Assembly (NCBI RefSeq): GCF_004025585.1
Contig: NZ_QTZO01000005.1
Location: 186,001-250,000 of the forward strand
From: Pseudodesulfovibrio sp. S3
Lineage (GTDB): Bacteria; Desulfobacterota; Desulfovibrionia; Desulfovibrionales; Desulfovibrionaceae
DNA: 64,000 nucleotides
Direction: 5' to 3'
Part shown: positions 34,916-44,772 of the stretch, in pieces
Layout of the letters: the number at the start of each line of letters is the position of its first letter
Position numbering within the stretch: the first letter of the stretch is position 1
Made by a program: the position numbers and the translations under genes
The notes under the pieces: generated by a model
What the model saw: the letters and a program-made list of their open reading frames with translations, nothing else
What the model was told of the DNA's origin: nothing
Databases searched by the model: none

Positions 34916-35808
34916 TGAAGGTCAAGGAGCAACTGGCAAAGCGTGCCGCCGCCGTCGAGGAGTTTCTGGTCACCTGCCTGCGGGATCGGGGCATTCCTTC
35001 CCGGTTGTTGGCGGCAATGGAATATTCCCTGCTGGCCGGAGGCAAGCGGCTTCGACCAGTGCTGCTCCTTTCCTGGGCCTCCCTGCTCGGGGGGAAACCG
35101 GACAAGGTCATGCCCTTTGCCGCTTCCCTGGAGTGCATCCACACCTATTCTCTGATCCACGACGATCTTCCGGCCATGGACGACGACGATCTGCGGCGCG
35201 GCAAGCCCTCCAACCACAAGCAGTTCGACGAAGCCACGGCTATCCTGGCCGGTGACGGACTGCTGACCGAGGCCTTCGGACTGATGTCTGCGGCTTCCAT
35301 TGTGAACGGCTTGCCGGCAGACCGGGTGATGCGGGCAATCTTTACCCTGACCAGGGCGGCCGGTGCAGGCGGTATGGTCGGCGGCCAGGCCGTGGACATG
35401 GAGTTCACGGGTCGTACCGGGGTGCCGCTCGAGGAATTGCAGCAGATGCATGCCATGAAGACCGGGGCGCTCATCACTGCGGCCTGCGAGTGCGGGGCCA
35501 TACTGGCCGGTGCAGCGGAATGCGACATCGACAATGCCCGCGAGTTCGGACGCAATATCGGCGTGGCCTTCCAGATCGTGGACGACGTGCTCGACGTGGT
35601 CAGTGACACCGCGACCCTGGGCAAGCCCGCAGGGAGTGACGAGGCCATGGGCAAGTCCACCTATCCGGCGCTCATGGGCTTGGAAAAGAGCAAGGAACTG
35701 GCCGGGGACTACATTGACGAGGCCCTGAAGCATCTGTCCGGCTACTATGGGAGCGAGCAGGAGTTCCTGTGGCAATTGGCCCGATACATAGTAGACAGGG
35801 TGTATTGA
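34915..35808 (+). CDS. ispA: farnesyl diphosphate synthase (polyprenyl synthase family)
   Basis: The 297-residue enzyme condenses IPP with DMAPP and GPP. The first aspartate-rich motif is DDLPAMDDDD with the bacterial six-residue spacing, and the second is DDVLDV. GGKRLRP is the IPP-binding block. Length and motif form suit a C15 product. The GTG start overlaps the xseB stop. Its neighbour dxs supplies the precursors. Confidence 0.94.
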   Translation: MKVKEQLAKRAAAVEEFLVTCLRDRGIPSRLLAAMEYSLLAGGKRLRPVLLLSWASLLGGKPDKVMPFAASLECIHTYSLIHDDLPAMDDDDLRRGKPSNHKQFDEATAILAGDGLLTEAFGLMSAASIVNGLPADRVMRAIFTLTRAAGAGGMVGGQAVDMEFTGRTGVPLEELQQMHAMKTGALITAACECGAILAGAAECDIDNAREFGRNIGVAFQIVDDVLDVVSDTATLGKPAGSDEAMGKSTYPALMGLEKSKELAGDYIDEALKHLSGYYGSEQEFLWQLARYIVDRVY

Positions 35809-35829
35809 TTGGAATAGTATTTTGCCCCT

Positions 35830-37728
35830 ATGATTAAAGATCCGAAAAAAACAACCGTTCTGTCCAAGATAACCAGGCCCGGCGACGTTCGTGCACTGGA
35901 AGGGGATCAGATAGACATCCTTGCCCAGGAATTGCGGGATGTCATCATCAGTCAGGTCTCCGACCACGGCGGACATCTTGCCCCTTCCCTCGGCGTGGTT
36001 GAGCTGACCCTGGCCCTGTTCCGGTCGTTTGACCTCGAGCGGGACAAGCTGGTCTGGGATGTCGGTCATCAGGCCTACGCGCACAAGCTGCTCACCGGCC
36101 GGATGGAAGCGTTCCCCTCCTTGCGCCAGAAGGGCGGGCTCAGCGGCTTTCCGCGCATGGCGGAATCCGAATACGATCATTTTGGCGTGGGCCATTCGTC
36201 CACATCCATTTCCGCTGCCCTGGGCATGGCCATGGCCCGCGACCTCAAGGGTGAAGATCATGAGGTCGTGGCGGTCATCGGCGACGGTTCCCTGACCGCC
36301 GGGCTTGCCTTCGAGGGACTGAACCAGGCGGGCGATCTGGGGCGCAAGATGGTGGTGGTCCTGAACGACAACGAGATGTCCATCTCCAAGAACGTCGGCG
36401 CGTTGTCCCAGTTCTTGAGCCGCAAGATGACCACTCCGTTTTTGCAGCGGCTCAAGGCCGATGTGGAAGGATTGCTCGGCACCATACCCAAGATCGGCGG
36501 CGATCTGGCCATATACGCCAAGCGGTACGGGGACTCGGTCAAGTCCTTCTTCACCCCCGGTATCCTGTTCGAGGCGTTCCACTTCACCTATGTCGGTCCC
36601 ATCGATGGCCACGACACAGCCAAGATGGTCAAGGTTTTCGAAGAGATAAAGCAGCTTAAGAAACCCGTGCTTGTCCATGTGATGACCAAGAAGGGCAAGG
36701 GGTATGAGCCAGCCGAATCCGATCCGTCCCATTATCACGGGGTGGGCGAGTTCATCCCGGAGACCGGCTTGGCCCGCAAGTTCTCCGGTTCCGGCCTTCC
36801 TTCCTACACCTCCATTTTCGGGTCCACCCTGTGCTCCCTGGCACAGAAGGACGACAGGATATTCGCCATTACCGCGGCCATGCCCGAGGGAACCGGGACC
36901 GAATGCTTCCGTCAGAATTATCCGGAACGATTCGTGGACGTGGGGATATGCGAGCAGCATGCGGTCACCTTTGCCGCCGGGTTGGCAACCCAGGGATTCA
37001 AGCCTGCGGTGGCCATTTATTCCACTTTCATGCAGCGCGCCTATGACCAGATAATCCACGATGTCTGCCTGCAGAACCTGAACGTGAATTTCTTCCTGGA
37101 CCGAGGTGGTCTGGTCGGCGAGGACGGGGCTACTCATCACGGAGCCTTTGACCTGAGCTACCTGCGCCACATCCCGAACCTCGTGCTTATGGCCCCCAAG
37201 GACGAGGCCGAGCTGGCCCAGATGATGGCCACGGCCTTTGCCTATGACGGTCCCTGCGCCATGCGTTATCCGCGCGGCACCGGGGTCGGCGCCAAGGTGT
37301 CCGCCAATCCGCGCAAGATCGCCATCGGCAAGGGCGAACTCATGCGCGAAGGCAAGGACGGCGTGATCATCACCCTCGGTTCCCGCGTCTACCCTGCGGT
37401 GGAGGCGGCCATGGAACTGGAAAAATCCGGGGTGGACGTGGCGGTCTTCAATACGCGGTTCGTCAAGCCCCTGCCCGTAAAGCAGATCCTGGATCTGGCC
37501 GGTCGGTTCAACCGTATTCTGCTGGTGGAGGAAAACGCCCTGGCAGGAGGGTTCGGTTCCGCCGTGCTCGAGCTTCTCACCGAGCATGACGTCCTACACG
37601 GCAAGTCAATCAAATTGCTTGGCATCCCCGATGAGTTCATCGAGCACGGTACGCAAAAGGAACTGCGGCACATGCTCGGCATCGACACCAACGGGATCAA
37701 GACCGCCATGCAGAAGCTCTGTAAATAA
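35830..37728 (+). CDS. dxs: 1-deoxy-D-xylulose-5-phosphate synthase
   Basis: This 632-residue thiamine diphosphate enzyme joins pyruvate and glyceraldehyde 3-phosphate, the first step of the MEP pathway. The cofactor motif is GDGSLTAGLAFEGLNQAG ending in LNDN, the substrate block is DVGHQAYAHKLLTGR, and the transketolase pyrimidine-binding domain shows DVGICEQHAVTFAAG. It is the last gene of the xseA-ispA-dxs run, and a terminator follows. Confidence 0.97.
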   Translation: MIKDPKKTTVLSKITRPGDVRALEGDQIDILAQELRDVIISQVSDHGGHLAPSLGVVELTLALFRSFDLERDKLVWDVGHQAYAHKLLTGRMEAFPSLRQKGGLSGFPRMAESEYDHFGVGHSSTSISAALGMAMARDLKGEDHEVVAVIGDGSLTAGLAFEGLNQAGDLGRKMVVVLNDNEMSISKNVGALSQFLSRKMTTPFLQRLKADVEGLLGTIPKIGGDLAIYAKRYGDSVKSFFTPGILFEAFHFTYVGPIDGHDTAKMVKVFEEIKQLKKPVLVHVMTKKGKGYEPAESDPSHYHGVGEFIPETGLARKFSGSGLPSYTSIFGSTLCSLAQKDDRIFAITAAMPEGTGTECFRQNYPERFVDVGICEQHAVTFAAGLATQGFKPAVAIYSTFMQRAYDQIIHDVCLQNLNVNFFLDRGGLVGEDGATHHGAFDLSYLRHIPNLVLMAPKDEAELAQMMATAFAYDGPCAMRYPRGTGVGAKVSANPRKIAIGKGELMREGKDGVIITLGSRVYPAVEAAMELEKSGVDVAVFNTRFVKPLPVKQILDLAGRFNRILLVEENALAGGFGSAVLELLTEHDVLHGKSIKLLGIPDEFIEHGTQKELRHMLGIDTNGIKTAMQKLCK

Positions 37729-37747
37729 TCGCTTGAGTACAGAACGA

Positions 37748-37785
37748 TAAAAAAGGAACCGCTCCATGGAGCGGTTCCTTTTTTG
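37748..37785. terminator. terminator after dxs, perfect palindrome
   Basis: AAAAAAGGAACCGCTCC and GGAGCGGTTCCTTTTTT meet at a central AT (28-base core palindrome). It is symmetric and can act on both the dxs operon and the converging gene. Confidence 0.93.
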
Positions 37786-37843
37786 TTCCTGGCAGTGATC
37801 TGGCTGTCAAAAGCGGCGCAGATGCGCCGTCAAGGTACGCCGT

Positions 37844-38332
37844 TTATCGTCCGCAGCACTTCTTGTATTTTTTGTTCGATCCGCAGGGGCAGGGCTCGTT
37901 GCGGCCGATCTTCTTTTCCTTGCGAACCGGCGGGCCGGAGACCATGTGGCCATCCACGTAGAGCCACTTGCCGCCTTCGTTCCTGAATTCGCTGCGTTCG
38001 CGGTGAGTCTGCTCTTCGCCGTCGATGGCGTAGTTGGCGGAGAATTCCACGATGCCCGCCTCGTCGCCTTCCTGTCCGGCCCAGGTGTCGTGGATGGTCA
38101 ATCCCAACCACTCTGCAGACTCGGCCCATTCGCGTACGGACTTGTCGTCGTGGCCTTCCAGGGCTTCTGGCGCCAGGGTCGCCTTGAGATAGTCGATCTC
38201 CTTGAACACATAGGCGGAGTAGCGGGAGCGCATGAGCGCCTCGGCAGTTGGGGCCGGGGTCTTTCCGGAAATATATGGGGTGCAGCACTTGGTGTGATCC
38301 AGGCCGGACCCGCAGGGGCATTCTTTGGACAT
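37844..38332 (-). CDS. YchJ-family protein with two SEC-C motifs
   Basis: The 162-residue protein begins with a SEC-C-like zinc motif ([13 protein letters not shown]) and ends with a second ([13 protein letters not shown]). The middle is the YchJ domain ([29 protein letters not shown]). Start at 38332 has GAGG 9 bases upstream. SEC-C motifs bind zinc and often mediate protein contacts; YchJ function is not settled. The gene sits alone. Confidence 0.92.
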   Translation of the reverse strand: MSKECPCGSGLDHTKCCTPYISGKTPAPTAEALMRSRYSAYVFKEIDYLKATLAPEALEGHDDKSVREWAESAEWLGLTIHDTWAGQEGDEAGIVEFSANYAIDGEEQTHRERSEFRNEGGKWLYVDGHMVSGPPVRKEKKIGRNEPCPCGSNKKYKKCCGR

Positions 38333-38438
38333 GATGGATACCTCGTTTGGTTTTGGTGCAGGGGATTGTAGAGAAAACCGCCCAAGTGTCAATGAGTAAG
38401 AGCTTGCCCCAAAGGGCAAGTCGTGGCAATTTGTGGTC

Positions 38439-38867
38439 ATGCTCCGCATCACACCGAAAATCGTCATTTCTTATGAAGAGATACGCTTCATCACCAGCCG
38501 CAGCTCCGGGCCTGGCGGTCAGCACGTGAATACCACCGATTCGCGGGTGACCCTGCTTTTCAACGTGGAGGAATCTCCCAGCCTGACCGAATTGCAGAAG
38601 GTGGCGGTCAAGGGCAAGTTGCGCAGGCGCATCGACAAGCACGGTGTGCTCCAGATTTCCAGCCAGGTCTTCCGCAGTCAGAAGTCCAACAAGGATTCGG
38701 CCATAGAGCGGTTCGTGGAACTCCTGCAATGGGCGCTCAAGCCGGTGATTCCGCGAAAGGAAACACGGATTCCCAAGTCGGCCAAGCGGAAGCGGTTGGA
38801 GCGCAAGCAGCGTACGAGCCAGCGCAAGCAGAACCGCAAACTGCCGGATTTCAGCGGCGAATACTAG
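38439..38867 (+). CDS. arfB: alternative ribosome-rescue factor ArfB (peptidyl-tRNA hydrolase)
   Basis: The 142-residue protein has the release-factor GGQ motif in [14 protein letters not shown] and a strongly basic C-terminal tail (about 30 residues, with [18 protein letters not shown]). These two features define ArfB/YaeJ, which enters stalled ribosomes with the tail in the empty mRNA channel and releases the peptide. The start at 38439 fits the family N-terminus (MLRITP); a GTG two codons earlier is possible. Its end overlaps the converging glycosyltransferase gene by 17 bases. Confidence 0.92.
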   Translation: MLRITPKIVISYEEIRFITSRSSGPGGQHVNTTDSRVTLLFNVEESPSLTELQKVAVKGKLRRRIDKHGVLQISSQVFRSQKSNKDSAIERFVELLQWALKPVIPRKETRIPKSAKRKRLERKQRTSQRKQNRKLPDFSGEY

Positions 38868-39858
38868 CTTTGGATTGAAGGGCCGCTGTGAGGTATTGCC
38901 TGCCCAGTTCGGTATCCCCGTAGGCTTCGGCCAGGAGCAGATAGACCACCTTGAGATATTTGGTGTGGATGTAGTCCGCCGTGTTCAGCCGGGTCTTGAC
39001 CACGGCCTCGGAAATGGCGTTCAGGGCTTCGAGCAGGGTCGCTGCCCGGTGTCTTGCCCGGTGCTTCGCCTCGATTTCGGCATGGCCGTTGCGGGCGATG
39101 GTTTCCCTTTTGGCCTTGTCTCCCAGCAGATCGCAGACAATGGCAATCAGCTCATCCATGTCGTTGGGCGGGTAGGTGACCAGATGCGTACCGTCCTCGA
39201 AGAGCATGGACTGACCGTGGCCGACTTCGGGCGTGACCAGGCAGGATCCGGTGGCCAAGGCCTCGAACACGCGGAAGTTGAGATCATTGTGTTCGGCGAT
39301 GTTCAGGACCACTCGGGCGCGTGGGAAGAGTTCCCCGAATTCGCCCTTCATGACCGTCAGATTGGGCAGTCTGGCCTTGAGCTCCCTGAGGAATTCGTAC
39401 CGGACGGGCGTGGTTTCCCGGTCCACATTGCCGACGAAGAGCAGATCCCATTCCTTGGCTGGCGGTGTATCGGGCGGCTGCTCGTCCCGCAGCGGATAGG
39501 GCGGCAGCCAGATGACCTGATCGTGCGTCAGCCGCTGGCGGAATCTGGGCATGTGGTCGCGCAGGGACACGGCCACAAGGTCAAAGGCTTGGGCATACAT
39601 GGGATACCAGGAGTGTATGTGCGAATCAATGGCATAGAAGGCTGTGGGGCAGGGGAATCTCTCGATGCCGATGAGCGGCGGCGGCACGCTGCGGTCGGCA
39701 TAGAGCACCAGGTCGGGTTCCCCGCTGCACCGGTCTGTAATATCGTTCCAGCTCAGGGGCGTTGACTCGTCAAGGGGGATGTTGATGACGTCGAAGCCGA
39801 ATTCCTTTACCTGACGAGGATTGAAATATTGTCCACCGACCCAGGCGATCCGCTTCAC
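38851..39858 (-). CDS. CgeB-like glycosyltransferase family 1 protein
   Basis: The 335-residue cytoplasmic protein looks like a GT-B fold of the CgeB type. Indicators are [17 protein letters not shown] in the middle, then the C-terminal donor-site region [21 protein letters not shown] with the conserved E-A and G-S pattern and a later DELIAI helix. Similar proteins act in surface glycan or flagellin modification. No glycan cluster surrounds it, so acceptor and sugar are unknown. Confidence 0.82.
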   Translation of the reverse strand: MKRIAWVGGQYFNPRQVKEFGFDVINIPLDESTPLSWNDITDRCSGEPDLVLYADRSVPPPLIGIERFPCPTAFYAIDSHIHSWYPMYAQAFDLVAVSLRDHMPRFRQRLTHDQVIWLPPYPLRDEQPPDTPPAKEWDLLFVGNVDRETTPVRYEFLRELKARLPNLTVMKGEFGELFPRARVVLNIAEHNDLNFRVFEALATGSCLVTPEVGHGQSMLFEDGTHLVTYPPNDMDELIAIVCDLLGDKAKRETIARNGHAEIEAKHRARHRAATLLEALNAISEAVVKTRLNTADYIHTKYLKVVYLLLAEAYGDTELGRQYLTAALQSKASIRR

Positions 39859-40084
39859 GACCTGTCCCTCCTGCCGATCTTCATGGGGAGTACCGTTGGG
39901 TGACCTGCTGATGTGCAGGAATGTCGCTGATTCACTGATTAATCCCGTATATCCAGTTTATGTAGTCATATACTCGCGACAGACCATCATGCTAACGGCA
40001 TGAGGAAAGGCAGGTTTTTCCTGCCCTACGGAGTTTGCACGATACATGCCATGGCCCGAATCGGGAGCGGGGCGGAGAAAAAGG

Positions 40085-40744
40085 CTAGGTCAGGCCGAGG
40101 TCATCAAGGGCGAGATACAGTTCGCGGCTGATCCAGGCGTCGGTGGCGGCATAGAGTATCTGTTGCCGTGTGAGCTTTTCCTTGGCCCAGTTGGAGCATT
40201 GGGCCGATTTGGAAATGCGGAAACCCAGGAGGTTGGCGGCCATGTTGCGCAGGCCGTGTGTCTGCATGTTGGCCTTGGAAGTGATGTCGGAAAGGTCCAC
40301 GAAGCCACTCGGTTTGAACCGGGCGAGTTTTTGCAGCCCCAGGATGTCATCGCGCACGGCCACGCCGGTTTTGACGATCTGGCGGTCGGACAATAATCCG
40401 CACAACGCCTTGTTCAGCGGCAGGATGCTTATCTGGAAGACGTAGACGCAGTCGCCCGTGGCCAGTTGGAGAATGGCTGGCGGCCCCGGCTTCTTGCCTT
40501 TCTTGAACACGGGCCGAGTCTCGGTGTCGAAGCCCAGAAGGGGGTGGCCCTGCATCTCTTCGATGGCCTCGATGCAGGCCTCCTCCGTACGGATGACCTT
40601 GACCTCCCCCTCGTAATGGCGGAGAGGCATGGCGTTTATGTCATCTTTGGTGAAGGCGCGGAGGTGTTCTAGTGGTATATCTATTGTGTCCGTGGTCATG
40701 AATGCTTCGGCGTTGTCGTTTGAAGTTTGGTAATCGTTGTACAT
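40085..40744 (-). CDS. DEDDy 3'-5' exonuclease (RNase D-like domain only)
   Basis: The 219-residue protein holds a single exonuclease domain. Motif I is LGFDTETRP, motif II KTGVAVRDDI, and motif III YAATDAW with the Tyr of the DEDDy class. It lacks the HRDC domains of true RNase D, so a role in DNA or small RNA processing, as for Werner-type nucleases, is equally likely. An in-frame ATG 15 codons in is a possible alternative start. The preceding 225 bases hold no gene. Confidence 0.88.
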   Translation of the reverse strand: MYNDYQTSNDNAEAFMTTDTIDIPLEHLRAFTKDDINAMPLRHYEGEVKVIRTEEACIEAIEEMQGHPLLGFDTETRPVFKKGKKPGPPAILQLATGDCVYVFQISILPLNKALCGLLSDRQIVKTGVAVRDDILGLQKLARFKPSGFVDLSDITSKANMQTHGLRNMAANLLGFRISKSAQCSNWAKEKLTRQQILYAATDAWISRELYLALDDLGLT

Positions 40745-40775
40745 TCCTGCGGGTTCGTCAAGCCCATGATGGTGT

Positions 40776-41432
40776 CTAATCGTAGCTGGAACTGGCCGTG
40801 CTGCAGGGAGATGCGCTCATGCGCCACCAGTAGGGACCGCTGCACTGTTCCTTGGGTATGGGACCAGCCCGGCGATTTTTGGTTTTGACGACATTGTCCA
40901 CGATCTGTCTCTGCACGGATTGCTCGATGAGCTCCATGCCGTTCGCCAGCGGGACGGAGCCATCTTTCATGCCGGGCATCTGGCTGATTACTTCATTGGT
41001 GATGAATCGTTGCGAGGACATGGAGTCGAGGAACAACTGAAGGGACTTCATGGCGGCGTCCGCATCTCCTTGTCTGGCGTGGGAAAGGGCCGTGTAGATG
41101 TCACCTTCCCATATGCGCTCGTCCTTGCGGGCGGCCAGTTTCATGGTCTTGATGCACTGGTCGTAGTCTCCGGCATAGTAGAAGGATATACCCGCCTTGA
41201 TCAGGGTGGAAGGAAAACGCATGGTCCTGCTCGGCGGATCTTCCTGAAGGGCCTGGGTATATTCCTGAGCGGCCTTCTTGAAATATTCCAAGGCCTTGTC
41301 GGTCTGGCTGTTGGAGAAGACCCGCCACGCCCGTTCAAAGTTCCGGTCTCCGCCTCTGGCCGAAGCGGCCGCCGGGCATGCAGAGGCCAGGAAAAGGGCC
41401 ATTGTCAATATGAATAAGGTGAGTTTACGCAT
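40776..41432 (-). CDS. exported TPR-like protein
   Basis: A signal peptide (residues 1-24, MRKLTLFILTMALFLASACP) precedes 194 residues of helix pairs. NFERAWRVFSNSQTDKALEYFKKAAQEY (cited in part) and AGISFYYAGDYDQCIKTMKLA follow the tetratricopeptide pattern. A cysteine at residue 19 sits in LASAC, which resembles but is not an ideal lipobox. It probably mediates protein contacts in the periplasm. The gene lies just downstream of the next minus-strand gene (14-base gap) and may share its transcript. Confidence 0.78.
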   Translation of the reverse strand: MRKLTLFILTMALFLASACPAAASARGGDRNFERAWRVFSNSQTDKALEYFKKAAQEYTQALQEDPPSRTMRFPSTLIKAGISFYYAGDYDQCIKTMKLAARKDERIWEGDIYTALSHARQGDADAAMKSLQLFLDSMSSQRFITNEVISQMPGMKDGSVPLANGMELIEQSVQRQIVDNVVKTKNRRAGPIPKEQCSGPYWWRMSASPCSTASSSYD

Positions 41433-41446
41433 GTCATCCTCGTCGT

Positions 41447-42193
41447 TCAGGGCATATACGCCCTGGCTATACGGAAAATGTCGTCATAGGCCATTTTTTC
41501 TCGAATGCCCAGAGCCATTTCCAGGGCCATGTCCATTTTGCGGGCGGTTTCCATCACGACTCTGTCTCGGATGTTTTCCAGGTGGTTGGCCAGGAAATCG
41601 GCTTCGAAGTTGTCGATGGCCAGGGAAATTCCTTCGGAAAAGAACCGGGACCCCAGGAACGGGATGAACCTGTCCATGTTCTGCCGTCCTTCGCGGCGGG
41701 CGTACATGACGAAAAACAGCAGTTTGACCAGCAGGCGATCGGCCTTCAGCTTGTGGTTCACGGAAAGCAGGGTGGTCATGTCGACCCCCTTGGGCTTGAT
41801 GGCGTCGAACATGGAGGTGGCCATGTCAAAGGCGCGGTCCTCGGTCATCAGGGGATGCGCGAACTTGGAGTCCATGCGGACCAATGTGATGCGGGGGTTT
41901 TCGCCTGATGCGATGGCGTAGATGGCCAATCGCATGAGGTCGATCTTGGTCCGGTAGTCGTCAAGCTGGATGTCCCGCTTGGTTTCCGCCAGTCTCCGCA
42001 CCAGGGCGGTATCCAATTTCGAGAAGACCGTATCCAGCAGGTGCAGGATATACGGTTCCGTGGCGCTGGCGATCTCTTCGTCCAGGATGGAGCGCCCTTT
42101 CTTGGCATCCATGATTTTCTTGATGGACAGCCAATAAGCGGCCAGGCCCTCCACGGGCATTTCCAATATGTCAATATCCGGTTGCTTTTTCAT
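41447..42193 (-). CDS. helical cytoplasmic protein of unknown function
   Basis: The 248-residue product (ATG at 42193) has no signal peptide, no membrane helix and few cysteines. It is almost entirely helical by pattern, with many charged residues. I do not recognise any motif. It lies 14 bases upstream of the TPR-like gene and divergent from lgt, which suggests an operon of two. Confidence 0.75.
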   Translation of the reverse strand: MKKQPDIDILEMPVEGLAAYWLSIKKIMDAKKGRSILDEEIASATEPYILHLLDTVFSKLDTALVRRLAETKRDIQLDDYRTKIDLMRLAIYAIASGENPRITLVRMDSKFAHPLMTEDRAFDMATSMFDAIKPKGVDMTTLLSVNHKLKADRLLVKLLFFVMYARREGRQNMDRFIPFLGSRFFSEGISLAIDNFEADFLANHLENIRDRVVMETARKMDMALEMALGIREKMAYDDIFRIARAYMP

Positions 42194-42312
42194 GACACCA
42201 CGTTTTGGGGTTGACGGGGCGGTAAAAAAAGAGACACCCTGTTCGCTATGCGACAGCGTACCTGATTTTTTGAAGAAAACAAAGAAAGACATCACAGACG
42301 GAGATCCGTTCC

Positions 42313-43095
42313 ATGCTCCAGTATCCCCAATTCGATCCTACCATGATTTCCATAGGCCCGCTCTCCTTGCGCTGGTACGGCATGATGTACGTTTTCGGCA
42401 TCCTGTCGGGCTGGCTCCTGGGCCGGTACAGGGCCTCCAAACCCTGGAACAAGATGTCCCCCAAGCTGATGGACGACTTCATCACCTGGGCCATCCTCGG
42501 GGTGGTGGTCGGCGGCAGGCTCGGATACGTCCTGTTCTACAATTTTTCCTATTTCATCGCCAACCCGCTCAAGATGTTCGCAGTCTGGGAAGGGGGCATG
42601 TCCTTTCACGGCGGGGTGATCGGCGTACTTTTTGTCTGTTGGATTTTTGGCCGACTCAACGGCATGTCCTTTGTCGAGGTGGGGGATTTTGTTTCGCCTC
42701 TGGTGCCGCCCGGTCTCTTTTTCGGACGTTTGGGGAACTTCATCAACGCGGAGTTGTGGGGCCGGTATACTGATCTGCCCTGGGCCATGCCGTTCCCCGG
42801 CGCAGGAGGCCTGCCCCGGCATCCCTCGCAACTCTACGAAGCCGGTCTGGAAGGTGTGCTCCTCTTCATCATTGTCTGGTGGTATTCGGCCAAACCCAGG
42901 CCCAAAGGGTGCGTAGGCGCAGTGTTCCTGCTCGGTTACGGCGTCTTCCGCTTTCTGGTTGAATTCGTCCGCGAACCGGACAGACATCTGGGGTTTGTGG
43001 CCCTCAACTGGATGTCCATGGGGCAGTTGCTCTGTATGCCCATGATCTTGTTTGGAATCGGGTATTTGTGGTGGGCCTACAGAAAGGCGTCATAA
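42313..43095 (+). CDS. lgt: prolipoprotein diacylglyceryl transferase
   Basis: This 260-residue inner-membrane enzyme transfers a diacylglyceryl group to the lipobox cysteine. Family motifs include LRWYGMMYVFG, GRLGYVLFYN, MSFHGGVIG and the signature GRLGNFINAELWGR with its essential Arg and Asn. About seven membrane helices are visible. Its end overlaps the end of the converging cyclotransferase gene by six bases. Confidence 0.97.
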   Translation: MLQYPQFDPTMISIGPLSLRWYGMMYVFGILSGWLLGRYRASKPWNKMSPKLMDDFITWAILGVVVGGRLGYVLFYNFSYFIANPLKMFAVWEGGMSFHGGVIGVLFVCWIFGRLNGMSFVEVGDFVSPLVPPGLFFGRLGNFINAELWGRYTDLPWAMPFPGAGGLPRHPSQLYEAGLEGVLLFIIVWWYSAKPRPKGCVGAVFLLGYGVFRFLVEFVREPDRHLGFVALNWMSMGQLLCMPMILFGIGYLWWAYRKAS

Positions 43096-43875
43096 CTTCG
43101 GGATTTCTATCTCGAACAGCTTGTCCCAATGTTTGCCGGTGACAAAGAGCCGTTTGCCCTTTGCGTCATAGGCGATGCCGTTGGCCACGCCGCTTTTTTC
43201 GTCGATGCGGCTGCGCAGCGGGTCCAGGTTCAGCCACGCCCTGACCTGGCCGGAGGCCGGATCGATTATGGCCACAAGGTCGGATTTCCAGATATTGGCA
43301 TAGATCAGACCCTCTACATATTCCAATTCATTGAGCCTTGGAACGGGCTTGTCCCCGTCCGTGACGTCTTTGACCGCGATCAATTCGAAGGTCCTGGGGT
43401 CGTGGAAACGGAGTTGGGCTGTACCGGAGGAAAGAATGAAATGATCCGAATCGAAAGCCAGTCCCCATCCTTCGACGGTCTCGAATGTCTTGCGGTAGGC
43501 AAACCTGCTGACAGGTTCCAGCCCGGCCAGGGTGTAGATGTATCCCACGCCTGATTGCCAGGTGAGCAGATACAGCGAGTTTTCGAAGGGGGCCATGCCT
43601 TCGGCGAAGTGGTCTGGGCTGAAGGCCACGGTTTGCATATGGCGGCCGGTTTCCGGATCGACCACGGCCAGGAAAGAGCGATTGTAGCCGCCCGAGGATT
43701 CATAGAACTTGTTGTCAAAACAGAAGAGTCCCTGAGTCGATGTGCCTGCGTCGTGCGGGAATTCCTTGATCGGGCGGCAGGGGATGACGGGTGCTTCGGC
43801 CCGGCCTGGAGTCGGTAGGACCAGAATGGAGGCCATGAGCAGGAACACGGCGGTTATGACGGCATAGGCACGCAT
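43090..43875 (-). CDS. glutaminyl-peptide cyclotransferase (plant-type propeller), exported
   Basis: The start at 43875 gives a 261-residue protein with a signal peptide ending near residue 25 (GRA). The body matches the five-bladed beta-propeller glutamine cyclotransferase family: EFPHDAGTSTQGLFC, YESSGGYNRSFLAVVD, GWGLAFDSDHFILSSGTAQL (part), and LNELEYVEGLIYANIW. It forms N-terminal pyroglutamate on exported proteins or peptides. The Phe and Asp-rich active-site positions are kept. Substrates are unknown. Confidence 0.9.
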   Translation of the reverse strand: MRAYAVITAVFLLMASILVLPTPGRAEAPVIPCRPIKEFPHDAGTSTQGLFCFDNKFYESSGGYNRSFLAVVDPETGRHMQTVAFSPDHFAEGMAPFENSLYLLTWQSGVGYIYTLAGLEPVSRFAYRKTFETVEGWGLAFDSDHFILSSGTAQLRFHDPRTFELIAVKDVTDGDKPVPRLNELEYVEGLIYANIWKSDLVAIIDPASGQVRAWLNLDPLRSRIDEKSGVANGIAYDAKGKRLFVTGKHWDKLFEIEIPKL

Positions 43876-43998
43876 GGAATATCCTTGAATCTGGCAGGGC
43901 GGGGAGGGGTGTCCCGGTAAGCCTATTCCCGCCGCTGGGGGGAAGGTTGCAGGAATCCGGGAGGCGGTCAAGGAGAGGGTGCCCTGGGACGGTTTTGC

Positions 43999-44631
43999 TT
44001 ACGTGTTGTTTTTGATGGCTTCGAGACCGCCGAGACAAAAGATCACCACGTGGTCCACGAACTGGTCCATGCTGGTTTTCAGGTTTGGCCGGTGCGGATT
44101 GAGTCTGTCCAGAATGGGCTGGGTGAGCAGGTGGTCGAGCATCATGGCCCAGATGTTGGAGCTGCAAAACGCCAGGGCATGGTCCGGGACGGTCGGGCCG
44201 AGGATGTCGGAAAGTATCTGCCGCAGCTCGTTGGCGCGAGGTTGCACCTGGTGTTGGACGATGATGTCGAGGTTGTGGCTCGGTTTCGCCATTTCGCGGA
44301 GAAAGATGGCCCATTTCTGGGCAACCAGGTTGCCGGTGGGTTCGTAGATTTCTGACGCCAGGCCGTGCAGGAAATTGTGCAGCCGTTCCCTGGTGGAGAT
44401 TGCGGAGGTTTTCCTGGCCTGCCACTCTTCGCCCTTTGGAAAAATTTCCTCCAGCACCGATGCGTACAGGCCGTCCTTGCTGCCGAAGTGATAATTGACG
44501 GCGGCCACATTGGCCTTGGCACGGCTACAGATGTCGCGCACCGTGGCCGAATCGAATCCCTTGTCCGCAAACACTTCGATGGCTGCCGCCAAAAGCGCGG
44601 TTTTGGTGTTGACGTCGGGCGAATCGTTCAT
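43999..44631 (-). CDS. TetR-family transcriptional regulator
   Basis: The 210-residue regulator has an N-terminal helix-turn-helix at about residues 26-48 (ATVRDICSRAKANVAAVNYHFGSKDGL, cited in part). The C-terminal domain resembles CecR/YbiH-type regulators (EIYEPTGNLVAQKW and a long helical core). It is transcribed away from ispH with about 140 bases between the starts. Ligand and targets are not evident; no efflux gene is adjacent. Confidence 0.92.
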   Translation of the reverse strand: MNDSPDVNTKTALLAAAIEVFADKGFDSATVRDICSRAKANVAAVNYHFGSKDGLYASVLEEIFPKGEEWQARKTSAISTRERLHNFLHGLASEIYEPTGNLVAQKWAIFLREMAKPSHNLDIIVQHQVQPRANELRQILSDILGPTVPDHALAFCSSNIWAMMLDHLLTQPILDRLNPHRPNLKTSMDQFVDHVVIFCLGGLEAIKNNT

Positions 44632-44772
44632 AAGTAATAGTCCTACGGAGGCGTCAGTCGCCCGGTTTGCTTGAAACGGTTGTTTGAACAAGTTATTCCT
44701 CAGAGGGACCGGCAAGTCAAGATTTTCCTGAGGCGGGTAATTGGGCCCGTGTTCTGCCAAGGAGATAAGTGC

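Noticed and set aside
34645-37587. 980-codon minus-strand open frame opposite ispA and dxs
   Set aside because: Runs across three real genes on the other strand, with low-complexity sequence and no start signal.
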